Shown here one piece after another: positions 24,919 to 35,098 of a stretch of 64,000 nt of DNA. Each line of letters begins with the position of its first letter. Positions within the stretch are counted from its first letter, which is position 1. A model generated the notes under the pieces. It had not been told where the DNA came from. It was given only the letters and a program-made list of their open reading frames with translations, and searched no databases. The DNA lies in contig JAQUZN010000003.1 in the NCBI GenBank assembly GCA_028691315.1, forward strand, positions 1 through 64,000. The letters run 5' to 3'. The DNA comes from Candidatus Izemoplasmatales bacterium (GTDB taxonomy: Bacteria > Bacillota_I > Bacilli_A > Izemoplasmatales > Hujiaoplasmataceae). Position numbers and translations under genes: made by a program.

Positions 24919-26154
24919 CTAAATATATTTTTTTAAGATTTTCACTAGTCTTGGAATCTCAGATAATTTTAATGAACTGATTGCAATCCGGATTAAATTT
25001 CCCATCGGAATGACAAATACATGTTCCTTCACTAAGTCTTTAAATATATTTTTATTATTAGTAATGATACTAATAAAGAATCCTCCACAATATGGTAAAA
25101 TTTCTAAATCATTTTTTTCTGACTCGTTCAAAAATAGTAAAGCACGATCTTTTAAAAGTTTTCTTGCGACATTTATTTCGTCTACAAATTGTTGCCTATA
25201 AATTGGCTCAGAGAAGATTTTTCCTATAACACTCATTGCGGGTTCACTTACACTAGAAAACCTTGCTCGTACAGAATAATCACCGACACGGATGAAATGA
25301 TTGAGGATATCTTGGTTTTTAGATAATCCGATTTGTGCTCCAATTCTAAATCCATACATTGAGAATGTTTTTGACCCAGAAAAAACAACAACTGCCAAAA
25401 TGTTTTCATGAAGGTCTGTATATGTAATAAAATTATCTCTTGAAAACTCTGTCGATTTCATTTGATAATCAATATATGCTATATCTTGAATAAGAATAAC
25501 AGGAATATTTCTGCTTGCAACATCATTTAAAACAGAAATTACTAGCTGCCAATCCTCTTTTGTCATACATAGACCAGTAGGATTATTACATGGGTCATTT
25601 AAAAGTACACAAAGCCTGTTTTGTTTCTTTGCAAGTTCAAAAGCTTGTTCTTTAAAATCAATCTGGTTGAAGCGATTCATATCATCGTACATTAAAAATG
25701 TTTTTAATTCGATATTAGCTTCATATGCAAAATTTTCATAAGGCGTCCAATAATGATTTGGAATTAATACTTTTTGCCCAAAATCATTGAAGTTAAAGAA
25801 TGTATTACTAATTGCTCCGCTTCCTCCAGTAGTTGGAATGACACAATATTTAAATTGTTCTCTCATTTTTTTAGCGAGAGGTCCAAAAACCCAATCAAAT
25901 ACCCCTTCTGTAAAAGCCTTTGTTCCACGAACAGGAGCATATTGATACATCTCAGGATCACTTAAATGATGAAGCAAATCATCCACAACACTAAATTTAA
26001 AAATATTTCCTTCTTCATGATGCAACATTCCAACGGTTCCATCGATAACGTCTGTATATTGCTTTTTTAATGCCTTTGCATCTTGTGAAATTTGTAGAAT
26101 ATTCGATTCTAATTGTTTGTCTCTTGCATGCTTACCTACGATATGATCTAACAT
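24919..26154 (-). CDS. PLP-dependent class I/II aminotransferase (possibly aromatic or aspartate type)
   Basis: 411 residues, fold type I. Motifs: NDPCNNPTG (190-194 NNPTG), QDIAYIDY (D224, Y227), SGSKTFSMYGFRIG with the PLP Lys at K262, and a final Arg in LIRIAISS. The sequence layout (long N-terminal arm, NHYWTPYEN, and an SGSKTFSMYG Lys loop) resembles the aspartate/aromatic aminotransferase branch. The nearby complete aromatic pathway lacks an aminotransferase, so a role in Tyr/Phe formation is attractive but unproven. It converges on pepA and precedes purA on the same strand by 30 bases. Confidence 0.82.
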   Translation of the reverse strand: MLDHIVGKHARDKQLESNILQISQDAKALKKQYTDVIDGTVGMLHHEEGNIFKFSVVDDLLHHLSDPEMYQYAPVRGTKAFTEGVFDWVFGPLAKKMREQFKYCVIPTTGGSGAISNTFFNFNDFGQKVLIPNHYWTPYENFAYEANIELKTFLMYDDMNRFNQIDFKEQAFELAKKQNRLCVLLNDPCNNPTGLCMTKEDWQLVISVLNDVASRNIPVILIQDIAYIDYQMKSTEFSRDNFITYTDLHENILAVVVFSGSKTFSMYGFRIGAQIGLSKNQDILNHFIRVGDYSVRARFSSVSEPAMSVIGKIFSEPIYRQQFVDEINVARKLLKDRALLFLNESEKNDLEILPYCGGFFISIITNNKNIFKDLVKEHVFVIPMGNLIRIAISSLKLSEIPRLVKILKKYI

Positions 26155-26184
26155 AATTCACACTCTTTTCTAAAAATTTATTTT

Positions 26185-27486
<1,302 letters not shown>

Positions 27487-27499
27487 TCAAAACATATTA

Positions 27500-27528
27500 A
27501 TTATATCATAGGTGACTCTTATTGAAAA
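27500..27528 (-). promoter_or_regulatory. Promoter of purA
   Basis: On the minus strand TTTTCA, 17 bp, TATAAT, with TGA before the -10 (extended). It lies 29 bases before the start codon. Confidence 0.65.
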
Positions 27529-27547
27529 GACACGAAGTGATGAAAGC

Positions 27548-27577
27548 AAAAAAGACCTTTTTTCATCAGTCTTTTTT
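27548..27577 (-). terminator. Terminator of the FAD-dehydrogenase gene
   Basis: AAAAAAGAC (27548-27556) pairs with GTCTTTTTT (27569-27577) around a 12-base loop, between the dehydrogenase stop and the purA promoter. Confidence 0.75.
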
Positions 27578-27604
27578 GTTGTTTTTATAAAAAATATTTC
27601 AATT

Positions 27605-29020
27605 TTATTTCTTTGATATGATATCTCGAGCAATCCAAACACCGTTTGCGCCAGCTTGTGCTAATCCTCGTGTAATTCCTGCACCATCTCCACCAAAATA
27701 TAACCCTTGAACTTTTGATTCAAATTGATCATTAACTTCAGGGCGAGATGAATAGAATTTTGCTTCAACGCCATAAAGAAGTGTATGTTCAGAAGCAACA
27801 CCTGGACTTACATGGTCTAAGGCTTCTATCATTTCCATTAAAGATTTCATTGTCTTATATGGTAAAACTAATCCTAAATCACCTGGAACAGCTTCTTTTA
27901 ATGTAGGTGAAACAAAACCTTCTTTAATTCGTTTTTCCGTTGAACGTCTTCCTTTTTTTAAATCTCCATATCTTTGGACAATAACAGCTCCATTACTAAG
28001 CATATTTGCTAGTTTAGAAACAGAATGAGCAAATTCATTCGGTTGGTTAAATGGTTCCGTAAAGTTGTGACTGACGAGAAGTGCAAAATTAGTGTTTTTA
28101 GATCCAAGTTTGGAATCTGCATAAGCATGTCCGTTTGCTAGAACTGTTCCACTATGATTTTCAATAACGACATGTCCAGAAGGGTTAGAACAGAACGTTC
28201 TTACTTGAGAACCACTACTTGTACGGAAAATAAATTTACCTTCATACAAATTAGTATTTATTTCTTCCATAATTTCGTTGTTTGTTTCAACTCTAACGCC
28301 AATATCAACATGATTTGCTGTAAGTGGAATTTTGTGAGTTGCGCAGATATTTGCTAACCATGTAGAACCATCTCTACCTGGAGTAACTACAACATATTTA
28401 CTGCCAATCTCATCCCCATTTTCTAGTAAAACTCCTTTTACAATTCCTTCTTCTACAAAAATATCGTTCACTTCAGTTTTATAAATCATATCGATTCTTG
28501 AATTTAAGTGTTCAAATATATTTTTTAAAATTTGCAAGTTAATTTCTGTTCCTAAATGACGAACTTGGCCTCTTAATAGTTTTAAACCAACAGCCAAGCC
28601 TCTTCGCTCTATATCTTTCACTTTTTCAGTTGTAGGATCAGTTATTTCTAAAGGAGCACCAAATTCAAGGTTAATACTATCGACATAATGAATCAATTCT
28701 TCTAAAGTATCAGAATCAAGATATTCATCCATCCATCCGCCATATTCGCTTGTAATATTAAATTTGCCATCAGAATAAGCACCAGCCCCTCCAAATCCAT
28801 TCGTAATAGAACATTGTGGGAGACAACCAATAAAACCGTTTTTTTGAACGGGACATTTAATTATTTTTTTTTCAAGGATAGGACAACGACGATGATAAAT
28901 ATCATTTCCTTTATCCACTAATAATACTTTCATTTCAGGATTTTTTTTAGATAATTCAAAAGCGCACATTGTTCCTGCAGGTCCAGCACCAACAATGACA
29001 ACATCATAATACTTTTTCAT
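27605..29020 (-). CDS. FAD-dependent dehydrogenase (COG2509-like NAD(FAD)-utilising protein)
   Basis: 471 residues. N-terminal Rossmann motif VIVGAGPAGTMCAFEL binds FAD, followed by Cys-containing HRRCPILEKKIIKCPVQ and GFGGAGAYSDGKFN, characteristic of this family. VTPGRDGSTW and the C-terminal GLYFGGDGAGITRGLAQAGANG complete the FAD site. The substrate is unknown in the family. It has its own promoter and terminator and sits between purA and dnaN, where recF and gyrB would normally be. Confidence 0.88.
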   Translation of the reverse strand: MKKYYDVVIVGAGPAGTMCAFELSKKNPEMKVLLVDKGNDIYHRRCPILEKKIIKCPVQKNGFIGCLPQCSITNGFGGAGAYSDGKFNITSEYGGWMDEYLDSDTLEELIHYVDSINLEFGAPLEITDPTTEKVKDIERRGLAVGLKLLRGQVRHLGTEINLQILKNIFEHLNSRIDMIYKTEVNDIFVEEGIVKGVLLENGDEIGSKYVVVTPGRDGSTWLANICATHKIPLTANHVDIGVRVETNNEIMEEINTNLYEGKFIFRTSSGSQVRTFCSNPSGHVVIENHSGTVLANGHAYADSKLGSKNTNFALLVSHNFTEPFNQPNEFAHSVSKLANMLSNGAVIVQRYGDLKKGRRSTEKRIKEGFVSPTLKEAVPGDLGLVLPYKTMKSLMEMIEALDHVSPGVASEHTLLYGVEAKFYSSRPEVNDQFESKVQGLYFGGDGAGITRGLAQAGANGVWIARDIISKK

Positions 29021-29047
29021 AAGAAATCCCCCTTTGAAACCGATAAG

Positions 29048-29076
29048 ATAATATCACTAAATATTTAAAAATGCAA
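29048..29076 (-). promoter_or_regulatory. Promoter of the FAD-dehydrogenase gene
   Basis: On the minus strand TTGCAT, 17 bp, TATTAT with TGA just before the -10. Confidence 0.7.
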
Positions 29077-29091
29077 TAAACCATCAAATTA

Positions 29092-29118
29092 AAAATGGAG
29101 TTAAAAAAACTCCATTTT
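29092..29118 (-). terminator. Terminator of dnaA-dnaN
   Basis: AAAATGGAGT and ACTCCATTTT form a 10-bp stem around an A-rich loop, directly past the dnaN stop. Confidence 0.8.
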
Positions 29119-29134
29119 ATATTGATATACTAAT

Positions 29135-30259
29135 TTATTCGGTTCTAACAGGAAGTATTAATTGAATTAAACCTAAATCGTCATCACCCTCAATAACAAA
29201 TGGACGAATTTCACCGGTAAATTTGACATAAACTTCATCAGAATTGAAAGTTTTTAATGCATCCATGAAATATCTTGAACTAAAGGCAATTTTGATTGGA
29301 ATACCAATTGCTTTTTCAATTGGATAAACTTCTTCAGTAACTTTTCCTATTTCTGGAGAATTTGATGTTATTTCTACAAGATTATCATTTCTTAAATGCA
29401 ATTTAACAATACTTGTCGATCCATCTTTTTGAGATAATAAAGATGCTCTATCTATTGCCACAAATAAATCATCTTTCTTAAATTTAATAATAATTGGAAA
29501 TTCAACAGGAATTAATCTAGACGTTTCAGGAAAATTTCCATCTAAAAGACGAGATTGGAATAAAACATTACCATATTCAAATAAAATTGATTTATGATCT
29601 AGATGAACTAAAATTTCATCTAAATTTAATTCAAGAATTTTTGATAATTCATCTAAGCTTTTTCCTGGAATAACGACGTTCATATTTTCAAAATTCTTAG
29701 GAATATCAATCATTTTTTGACTTAATCTAAATGAGTCAGTCGCAATCGCAACTAATTTTTCACCTTCAACGCGAATATTCACACCAGTTAATATTGGGCG
29801 ATTTTCAATTGCAGAAGTTGCAAAAGTTGTTTGACGTATAATTGCTCTCATTACTTTTGAATCTAGCTTAATTGGAGTATCGTTCATCACGAAGTCTAAT
29901 TCAGGATAATCTTCTACATTAAGAAGATTTAGTGTAACATCACTATTTCCTGCTTCAATTCGAAGGATATTATTTTCAGAAGTAGTTAATTTAGTTTTTT
30001 CACCACTTAACTTACGAATAATATCTACAAAGAACTTACCAGGAATTAAAACTTCACCGGCTTCTAAGACTTCTAAACTTTCATCTTTAATCGATAACTT
30101 AATCGAGATATCTGAATTAGAAGTAACCATTATGATTTCTTTTGAATAAACTTCTAATTTTATACCTTGTAAATAAGGAGCAGGTGTTCTTGTGGATAAA
30201 GCTTTTTGTGCAATAAGCAAGTTATTGAGAAGCACTTCCGTTAAAATTGTAAAATTCAT
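29135..30259 (-). CDS. dnaN: DNA polymerase III beta subunit (sliding clamp)
   Basis: 374 residues, three clamp domains. Starts MNFTILTEVLLNNLLIAQKAL; TRTPAPYLQGIKLEV, AIATDSFRLSQK and DGNFPETSRLIP are clamp landmarks, and the chain ends LIQLILPVRT as in other clamps. It encircles DNA and tethers polymerase III. AGGAGGT precedes the ATG. It is second in the dnaA-dnaN operon; the usual next genes yaaA-recF-gyrB-gyrA are instead at 58.6-64 kb. Confidence 0.97.
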   Translation of the reverse strand: MNFTILTEVLLNNLLIAQKALSTRTPAPYLQGIKLEVYSKEIIMVTSNSDISIKLSIKDESLEVLEAGEVLIPGKFFVDIIRKLSGEKTKLTTSENNILRIEAGNSDVTLNLLNVEDYPELDFVMNDTPIKLDSKVMRAIIRQTTFATSAIENRPILTGVNIRVEGEKLVAIATDSFRLSQKMIDIPKNFENMNVVIPGKSLDELSKILELNLDEILVHLDHKSILFEYGNVLFQSRLLDGNFPETSRLIPVEFPIIIKFKKDDLFVAIDRASLLSQKDGSTSIVKLHLRNDNLVEITSNSPEIGKVTEEVYPIEKAIGIPIKIAFSSRYFMDALKTFNSDEVYVKFTGEIRPFVIEGDDDLGLIQLILPVRTE

Positions 30260-30414
30260 AAACGACCTCCTGTTTTATTGATTTAAATCTTTTAGTTTTT
30301 AATTATTATTGTTATTAGTGGTGTTGAAAAGTGGTAAAACTTTCCAATGAAACTAGTTATATTATACCACATTTCGCGCTAATAGTATACTTAATTTAGT
30401 GTTGATATGTTACT

Positions 30415-31794
30415 TTATGAGGCTTTTTTTCCACATTTAACTAACAATTTTTCAATATCATTTTTTTTCTCTTTATCGGTTTCTAAATCATTTGATATTT
30501 GTTCAATACTATATATAACAGTAGAGTGATCACGACCATTAAATATTTGTCCGATTTTTTTATAAGTAAGGTCATATAATTCCTTTAAAATGTACATAGC
30601 TACTTGTCTCGGAAATACATATTGTTTCTTTCTTTTACTAGACAACAAATCACTAGTTGTAATATTGTAGTATGAACTTACAATATCTAGAACATTATTG
30701 TAATTACTTTTTTCAATAGAATAATTAGAAATATTTTTGGAATTAACTAAAGTTTTTAGAGCATCCTCTGCATTCGCAATTGTAAACTTATAATCAAATG
30801 CAGTACAATAAAATAATACTCGTTTTAGTGCGCCTTCTAGTTCTCTAACGTTATTTTCAAATATGCTTGCTATGTACTCAAGAATTTCATTTGGAATCAA
30901 ATCAGGGTCTGCAGTTTCAGCATGTAACTTCTTTTTTAAAATAAGGATTCGGTGCTCTAAATTTGGACGATTAATGTCTACTGATAACCCCCATTCAAAA
31001 CGAGAAGTTAATCTAGACATAATATCATATAATTCAGAAGCAGGTCTATCAGATGTAATTACAATTTGTTTATTACTTTCTTTTAATTTTTCAAAAATTT
31101 TAAAAAATTCAAGTTGTGACTGAGTTTTTCCTGATAAAAATTGAATGTCATCGACTAATAAAATATCAACATTCTCATACTTTTTTGAGAACTCATCGAA
31201 GGTTTTTCTTTGAGCAGCTTTGGCATAATCCTCAATAAATTGATCGGTTTTTGCGTATAAAACCTTTTTATTTATATCGTTTTCTAAAATATAATTACCA
31301 ACGCATTGCATTAGATGAGTTTTTCCTAAACCAACATCTCCAAATATATATAGAGGGTTCGCAAATACTCCAGGTTGATCTGCAACTTTCATCGCACTGG
31401 TATAGGCTAATCGGTTACTGAGACCAACAACAAAATTTTCAAAAGTATAGATATTATTAAGCCCAGTTTTATATTTGTTTCCCAAATCTTTTTCGGGTGT
31501 GTTTATTTCATATGAAGCAGCTTTTGCGAGTTCTTCAGCAGCTTGTTCTTTGGTTATAATTTTAAACATGTATTTATCGGTTGTATATTCATTAAGCATT
31601 CCATTTAATCTATTTAAATAGAATGATTCGATTTTGCTTTTAATAAAAGAATTGGGCGCAATCAAATAAACTGAATTATTTACAACCTTAAAAATGTTGC
31701 TAATATTCGCAAAATGTTCGTTATATACATCCTCTTCGAGGTTAATTTGTAACTGGTTTTTAATTTTGTTCCAAATGTTTTCAAATTGATCCAT
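30415..31794 (-). CDS. dnaA: Chromosomal replication initiator DnaA
   Basis: 459 residues from ATG at 31794; an extension to a GTG at 31830 is unlikely since the family begins near MDQFENIWNKIK. Domain I is N-terminal, followed by a short linker; domain III has Walker A FGDVGLGKTHL, Walker B DILLVDDIQFL and sensor TSDRPA; domain IV has the DNA-binding signature GRDHSTVIYS. It binds DnaA boxes and melts the origin. The upstream region 31795-32157 has several DnaA-box-like nonamers, marking oriC and allowing autoregulation. Confidence 0.97.
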   Translation of the reverse strand: MDQFENIWNKIKNQLQINLEEDVYNEHFANISNIFKVVNNSVYLIAPNSFIKSKIESFYLNRLNGMLNEYTTDKYMFKIITKEQAAEELAKAASYEINTPEKDLGNKYKTGLNNIYTFENFVVGLSNRLAYTSAMKVADQPGVFANPLYIFGDVGLGKTHLMQCVGNYILENDINKKVLYAKTDQFIEDYAKAAQRKTFDEFSKKYENVDILLVDDIQFLSGKTQSQLEFFKIFEKLKESNKQIVITSDRPASELYDIMSRLTSRFEWGLSVDINRPNLEHRILILKKKLHAETADPDLIPNEILEYIASIFENNVRELEGALKRVLFYCTAFDYKFTIANAEDALKTLVNSKNISNYSIEKSNYNNVLDIVSSYYNITTSDLLSSKRKKQYVFPRQVAMYILKELYDLTYKKIGQIFNGRDHSTVIYSIEQISNDLETDKEKKNDIEKLLVKCGKKAS

Positions 31795-32157
31795 ATGAGT
31801 ACCCCGATATCTTATTACTAAATATATCACATATCACAAAAAAAACATCAATCATTTCTCCACAAAAAATGTGGAAAACTTTTATTTTTATTTTCTATAT
31901 AAACACAGCAATGTGGAAAACAAACGACTAAACAGCGCGATTAAATATAGTTTTCCACATTATGTGAAAATAGGCTTTTCAACACATTTGTGGAGGAGTA
32001 ATAAATCGCTTTTTGTTCCCAAAACTTAGCCGTTTTGAATTGTGGAAAAAATTACAAAAAAATCCCCTTTTCAAACAAAAAATGTTGACATAATATTTAA
32101 AATCACTTATAATGATGTAGCATGGTTTTTGGATAATATTGTTAGGAGGTGTTGAGG
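31795..32157. other. Probable chromosome replication origin (oriC)
   Basis: This 363-base gap between divergent dnaA and rpmH is AT-rich and has clustered DnaA-box-like nonamers, each one mismatch from TTATCCACA: TTCTCCACA (31856-31864), TGTGGAAAA (31870-31878, 31912-31920 and 32041-32049) and TTTTCCACA (31951-31959). More degenerate copies occur at 31963-31970 and 31989-31997. A-tracts and TA-rich stretches could serve as the unwinding element. Genes on both sides point mostly away from it, as expected at an origin. Confidence 0.85.
32085..32113 (+). promoter_or_regulatory. Consensus sigma-A promoter of rpmH-rnpA
   Basis: TTGACA (32085-32090), a 17-bp spacer and TATAAT (32108-32113): both hexamers are perfect. 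It lies inside the origin region, reading away from dnaA. Confidence 0.92.
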
Positions 32158-32301
32158 ATGTCTAGAACATATCAACCAAGTAAAATCAAAAGAGCACGTA
32201 CGCATGGATTCAGAGCAAGAATGGAAACAGCGAACGGACGTAAAGTATTAGCAAGAAGAAGAGCAAGAGGACGCAAGTCATTAACTGTATCCGACCGTTA
32301 A
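32158..32301 (+). CDS. rpmH: Ribosomal protein L34
   Basis: 47 residues beginning [18 protein letters not shown] and ending RKSLTVSDR. The Arg/Lys-rich THGFRARM and [13 protein letters not shown] segments are the L34 signature. It is part of the large ribosomal subunit. AGGAGGT lies before the ATG, and a perfect promoter is upstream. rpmH next to rnpA, yidC and jag beside dnaA is the classical bacterial origin arrangement. The N-terminal residues SRTYQPSK replace the more usual KRTFQPSN. Confidence 0.97.
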   Translation: MSRTYQPSKIKRARTHGFRARMETANGRKVLARRRARGRKSLTVSDR

Positions 32302-32342
32302 AAACAAAATAAAATCACACCTATATATATATTCGTACTTGT

Positions 32343-32383
32343 AATCACCGGAGTAATATATCTTTGGTGGTTTTTTGTTTTTT
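32343..32383 (+). terminator. Possible attenuator between rpmH and rnpA
   Basis: A stem of about 10 bp with some G-T pairs (32343-32352 with 32363-32372, loop 32353-32362) precedes a run of Ts. Placed in the rpmH-rnpA gap, it could cut read-through so that more L34 than RnpA is made. Confidence 0.5.
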
Positions 32384-32398
32384 TAAGGAGGAAAATTC

Positions 32399-32734
32399 TT
32401 GAAAAAAGCTTATCATGTAAAAAAAAGCGCTGAAATTGAAGCTATAATGAAAAATAAGTCCAGCTTCAGCGATGGTTATTTTGTTTTATACAAAATGGAC
32501 CATTTAGGGTTGGATCATTTTCGTTATGCTATTAGTGTTCCAAAAAAGTATGGAACTGCAGTAAAAAGGAACCTAATGAAAAGAAGGATTCGCGAAATTA
32601 TTAAAGTAAATGCCTTTAATGATAATATTGATTTTTTTATTATAACTAAAGTAAAAACGAAGGATTTTTCTTTCGAAGAGATTAAAATTGCATTAGAAAA
32701 ATTATTCGCTCGCGCGAAAATATTAAAAGGGTAG
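32399..32734 (+). CDS. rnpA: Ribonuclease P protein component
   Basis: 111 residues from TTG at 32399 with AAGGAGG 8 bases before. RYAISVPKKYGTAVKRNLMKRRIREI carries the RNA-binding basic helix that is the RnpA signature (central part AVKRNLMKRRIRE). It binds the RNase P RNA and helps mature tRNA 5' ends. It follows rpmH and precedes yidC by 6 bases. Confidence 0.94.
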   Translation: MKKAYHVKKSAEIEAIMKNKSSFSDGYFVLYKMDHLGLDHFRYAISVPKKYGTAVKRNLMKRRIREIIKVNAFNDNIDFFIITKVKTKDFSFEEIKIALEKLFARAKILKG

Positions 32735-32740
32735 GGAAAA

Positions 32741-33874
32741 ATGAAAAAAAATAAAATTGTATCACTCTTTTTAATGTTATTACTTGTATTCACATTATCA
32801 TCTTGTGGTACAAAAACCGGTGTAGTAAGTTACAGTAACTATACAGCAATTGTTGTTGAAGCTGAAGGTGTTGATCAAGCTACTGTAACAGGCTATTTTG
32901 CTGTTTTAACTTCTTTAGGTACCCCAGATGACTTATCTACATATGATACTACTTCTGGTGATGGATACCTAGACTGGACGTCTGAAGATTATAGTGTCCA
33001 TATTACATTCGTTGCAACTTATGCAACAGAAAAAACACAAACTGGGTTATATGCATCAGTATATCAATCACCTATTGGTGTTAAAACAGGCGTATGGGAA
33101 TGGATTATTGTTCAAATTGGTACGTTCACATTCCACGCTAGTAACTTATTTGGATTACTTGGAGATACATACTACTATTGGATTGGATTGTTATTAATGA
33201 CATTAGTCATTAGAACAATTGCTTGGCCAGTTTATGCGAAAAGCAACGATTTAACAATAAAGATGCAAATGGCACAACCTGAACTTGATAAATTAAAAGA
33301 AAAATATGCTGGGAAAAACGATCAAGCTTCTCAACAAAGAATGCAAATGGAAACAATGGATGTTTATAAACGATATAAGATCAACTTCTTAGGTTGTTTG
33401 ATGCCAGTATTACAAATGCCGATTTTTATTGCGATGTATCAAGTTGTTCAACGTTTTCCTTTAACCGATACTGCAGTTTTTGGAAACGGTGCTGTTGTAC
33501 TTAATACAAATTTCTTATGGACAACACTTGGAAATACATTTTCATTCTCTAGTTTTGATATGACAGCCTTTCTTTCGAACCTTCCACTTGCAATTATCGT
33601 AGGTGTTACGATGTTCTTAAGCCAATGGTTGCTACAAAAAAGACAAAAGAAAAATCAAAAACGTGTTCGTTATCAAGATCCAAAAGCGCAACAAAGTCAA
33701 AAAACAATGCAATACTTTATGTATTTTATGGTATTGATGATGGCTTATATCGCACTTGGTAATGCAGGTATCGCTTTCTACTGGATTATTGGTAACTCTT
33801 ATCAATTATTACAAAGTTACATTTCACATCGTCAATCTGGACAACGTGAAGAACAGCTTCGCAAGCAATTTTAG
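32741..33874 (+). CDS. yidC: Membrane protein insertase YidC (Oxa1/SpoIIIJ type)
   Basis: 377 residues with a lipoprotein signal (TLSSC, Cys22) as in Gram-positive YidC. An extracytoplasmic part of about 100 residues (23-125) is longer than in most Gram-positive homologues. The core has five TMs, RTIAWPVYAKSN with the conserved Arg in the groove, QMPIFIAMYQVVQRF and IGNSYQLLQSY, and a basic C-terminal tail. It inserts proteins into the membrane together with or without Sec. Confidence 0.93.
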   Translation: MKKNKIVSLFLMLLLVFTLSSCGTKTGVVSYSNYTAIVVEAEGVDQATVTGYFAVLTSLGTPDDLSTYDTTSGDGYLDWTSEDYSVHITFVATYATEKTQTGLYASVYQSPIGVKTGVWEWIIVQIGTFTFHASNLFGLLGDTYYYWIGLLLMTLVIRTIAWPVYAKSNDLTIKMQMAQPELDKLKEKYAGKNDQASQQRMQMETMDVYKRYKINFLGCLMPVLQMPIFIAMYQVVQRFPLTDTAVFGNGAVVLNTNFLWTTLGNTFSFSSFDMTAFLSNLPLAIIVGVTMFLSQWLLQKRQKKNQKRVRYQDPKAQQSQKTMQYFMYFMVLMMAYIALGNAGIAFYWIIGNSYQLLQSYISHRQSGQREEQLRKQF

Positions 33875-33888
33875 TAGGGGGAAACAAG

Positions 33889-34509
33889 ATGAAATCAATT
33901 CGATTTGAAGCAAAAGCAATGAATGATGCAACATTAAAATATGCTGCGAATGAATTACGCGTGAATAAAGATTTTATTGATTTGACAGTTGTTGAAGAAA
34001 AGAAAAGCATTTTAGGGTTAAATAAAACATATATCGTTGAAGCAGTAGTTAATTTTGATGTGATTAAGGATTCAATAGCTTACTTACAAACGATCCTTGT
34101 AGATATGGAAATTGAGGCAATTGTTGAGGCAAAACCGGGTGAAGAAAAACAAATCACGTTCCTCATTGACGCCAATGAAAATCCAATCTTAATTGGAAAA
34201 AATGGAAAAACTTTGGATGCTGTTCAAGTCCTTATTAAGAATTATATTAATTTATTTACTGACGAGTACTATATGGTACTAGTTGATGTTGGCGGATATA
34301 AAGCTCAAAGAAAAAAACAGCTTGAAATATTAGCCACAAAAACAGCGAAAGATGTCGCTAGAACAAGAATTTCTGTTAGACTTGGCAAAATGAACGCTTA
34401 TGAAAGAAGAGTCATTCATACAAAACTTGCTGATTGGCGAGATGTTCAAACAGAATCAGAAGGCGAAGAGCCTAATCGGTTTGTTGTGATAAAACCAACA
34501 CACAAATAA
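33889..34509 (+). CDS. jag: RNA-binding protein Jag/KhpB
   Basis: 206 residues: Jag-N domain (1-50, with EKKSILGL), a KH domain with LIGKNGKTLDA (about 100-130), and a C-terminal R3H domain with NAYERRVIHTKL and a final PNRFVVIKP. KhpB pairs with KhpA to bind RNA and affects cell division and envelope synthesis. It is located after yidC, as in most Firmicutes. Confidence 0.94.
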   Translation: MKSIRFEAKAMNDATLKYAANELRVNKDFIDLTVVEEKKSILGLNKTYIVEAVVNFDVIKDSIAYLQTILVDMEIEAIVEAKPGEEKQITFLIDANENPILIGKNGKTLDAVQVLIKNYINLFTDEYYMVLVDVGGYKAQRKKQLEILATKTAKDVARTRISVRLGKMNAYERRVIHTKLADWRDVQTESEGEEPNRFVVIKPTHK

Positions 34510-34510
34510 T

Positions 34511-35068
34511 ATGGCGCGCTTAGTAGTTGGACTCGGTAATCCGGGGAAGGCATACGAGAAGTCTAAACACAATATTGGCTTTATCTGTCTCGATCAATAT
34601 GCCAAGCATAAAAAATTGAAATTCAAAAAAGAACCTAAGTTTCAAGCAGAGGTTTTGATTAATGAACATGATTTATTAATTAAACCGAAAACATATATGA
34701 ATCTTTCGGGAAGTGCAGTAAAAGCAATTGTGGATTATTATAAAATTTCGATTGATGAAATTTTAGTAATTTCTGACGATATGGATCTTCCTTTCGCAAA
34801 AGTTAGATTAAGAGAACAAGGTAGTGCTGGCGGACATAATGGATTAAAATCTATTATCTCATCACTTGGAACGAGTGAATTTAAAAGATGTAGAATTGGG
34901 ATAGATCGCAATGAAGCAATTGATCCCAAAGAACATGTTTTAAGTGATTTCTCAAAAGTGGAAATGAAAAAATTAACGGATCTCACAATTTCAATTTCTT
35001 CACTAATTGATGATTTCTTAACTAATGTGCCTTTTCCAGTAATTATGAATAAATATAATATTCTATAA
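34511..35068 (+). CDS. pth: Peptidyl-tRNA hydrolase
   Basis: 185 residues. VGLGNPGKAYEKSKHNIGF includes the conserved Asn and catalytic His, KPKTYMNLSGSAV and SDDMDLPFAKVRLR-GSAGGHNGLKS (given as GSAGGHNGLKS) complete the active site. It releases tRNA from stalled peptidyl-tRNA. It starts 1 base after jag, so it belongs to the rpmH operon; in many Firmicutes it instead precedes mfd, which here is at 54.9 kb. Confidence 0.96.
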   Translation: MARLVVGLGNPGKAYEKSKHNIGFICLDQYAKHKKLKFKKEPKFQAEVLINEHDLLIKPKTYMNLSGSAVKAIVDYYKISIDEILVISDDMDLPFAKVRLREQGSAGGHNGLKSIISSLGTSEFKRCRIGIDRNEAIDPKEHVLSDFSKVEMKKLTDLTISISSLIDDFLTNVPFPVIMNKYNIL

Positions 35069-35098
35069 ATAAAACCGCTAAAATTAGCGGTTTTATTT
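35067..35098. terminator. Bidirectional terminator between pth and the GH13 gene
   Basis: AAATAAAACCGCTA (35067-35080) pairs with TAGCGGTTTTATTT (35085-35098) around a 4-base loop; it serves both converging genes. Confidence 0.9.

Noticed and set aside
27605-29020. Possible gidA/mnmG gene near the origin
   Set aside because: The FAD motif is similar, but length (471) and the HRRCPILEKK and GAYSDGKFN runs fit the COG2509 dehydrogenase family and not MnmG (about 620 residues).
32741-33874. YidC lipoprotein signal read as a separate small lipoprotein gene
   Set aside because: The frame is continuous from the Cys22 lipobox through the five-TM insertase core, as in Gram-positive YidC.
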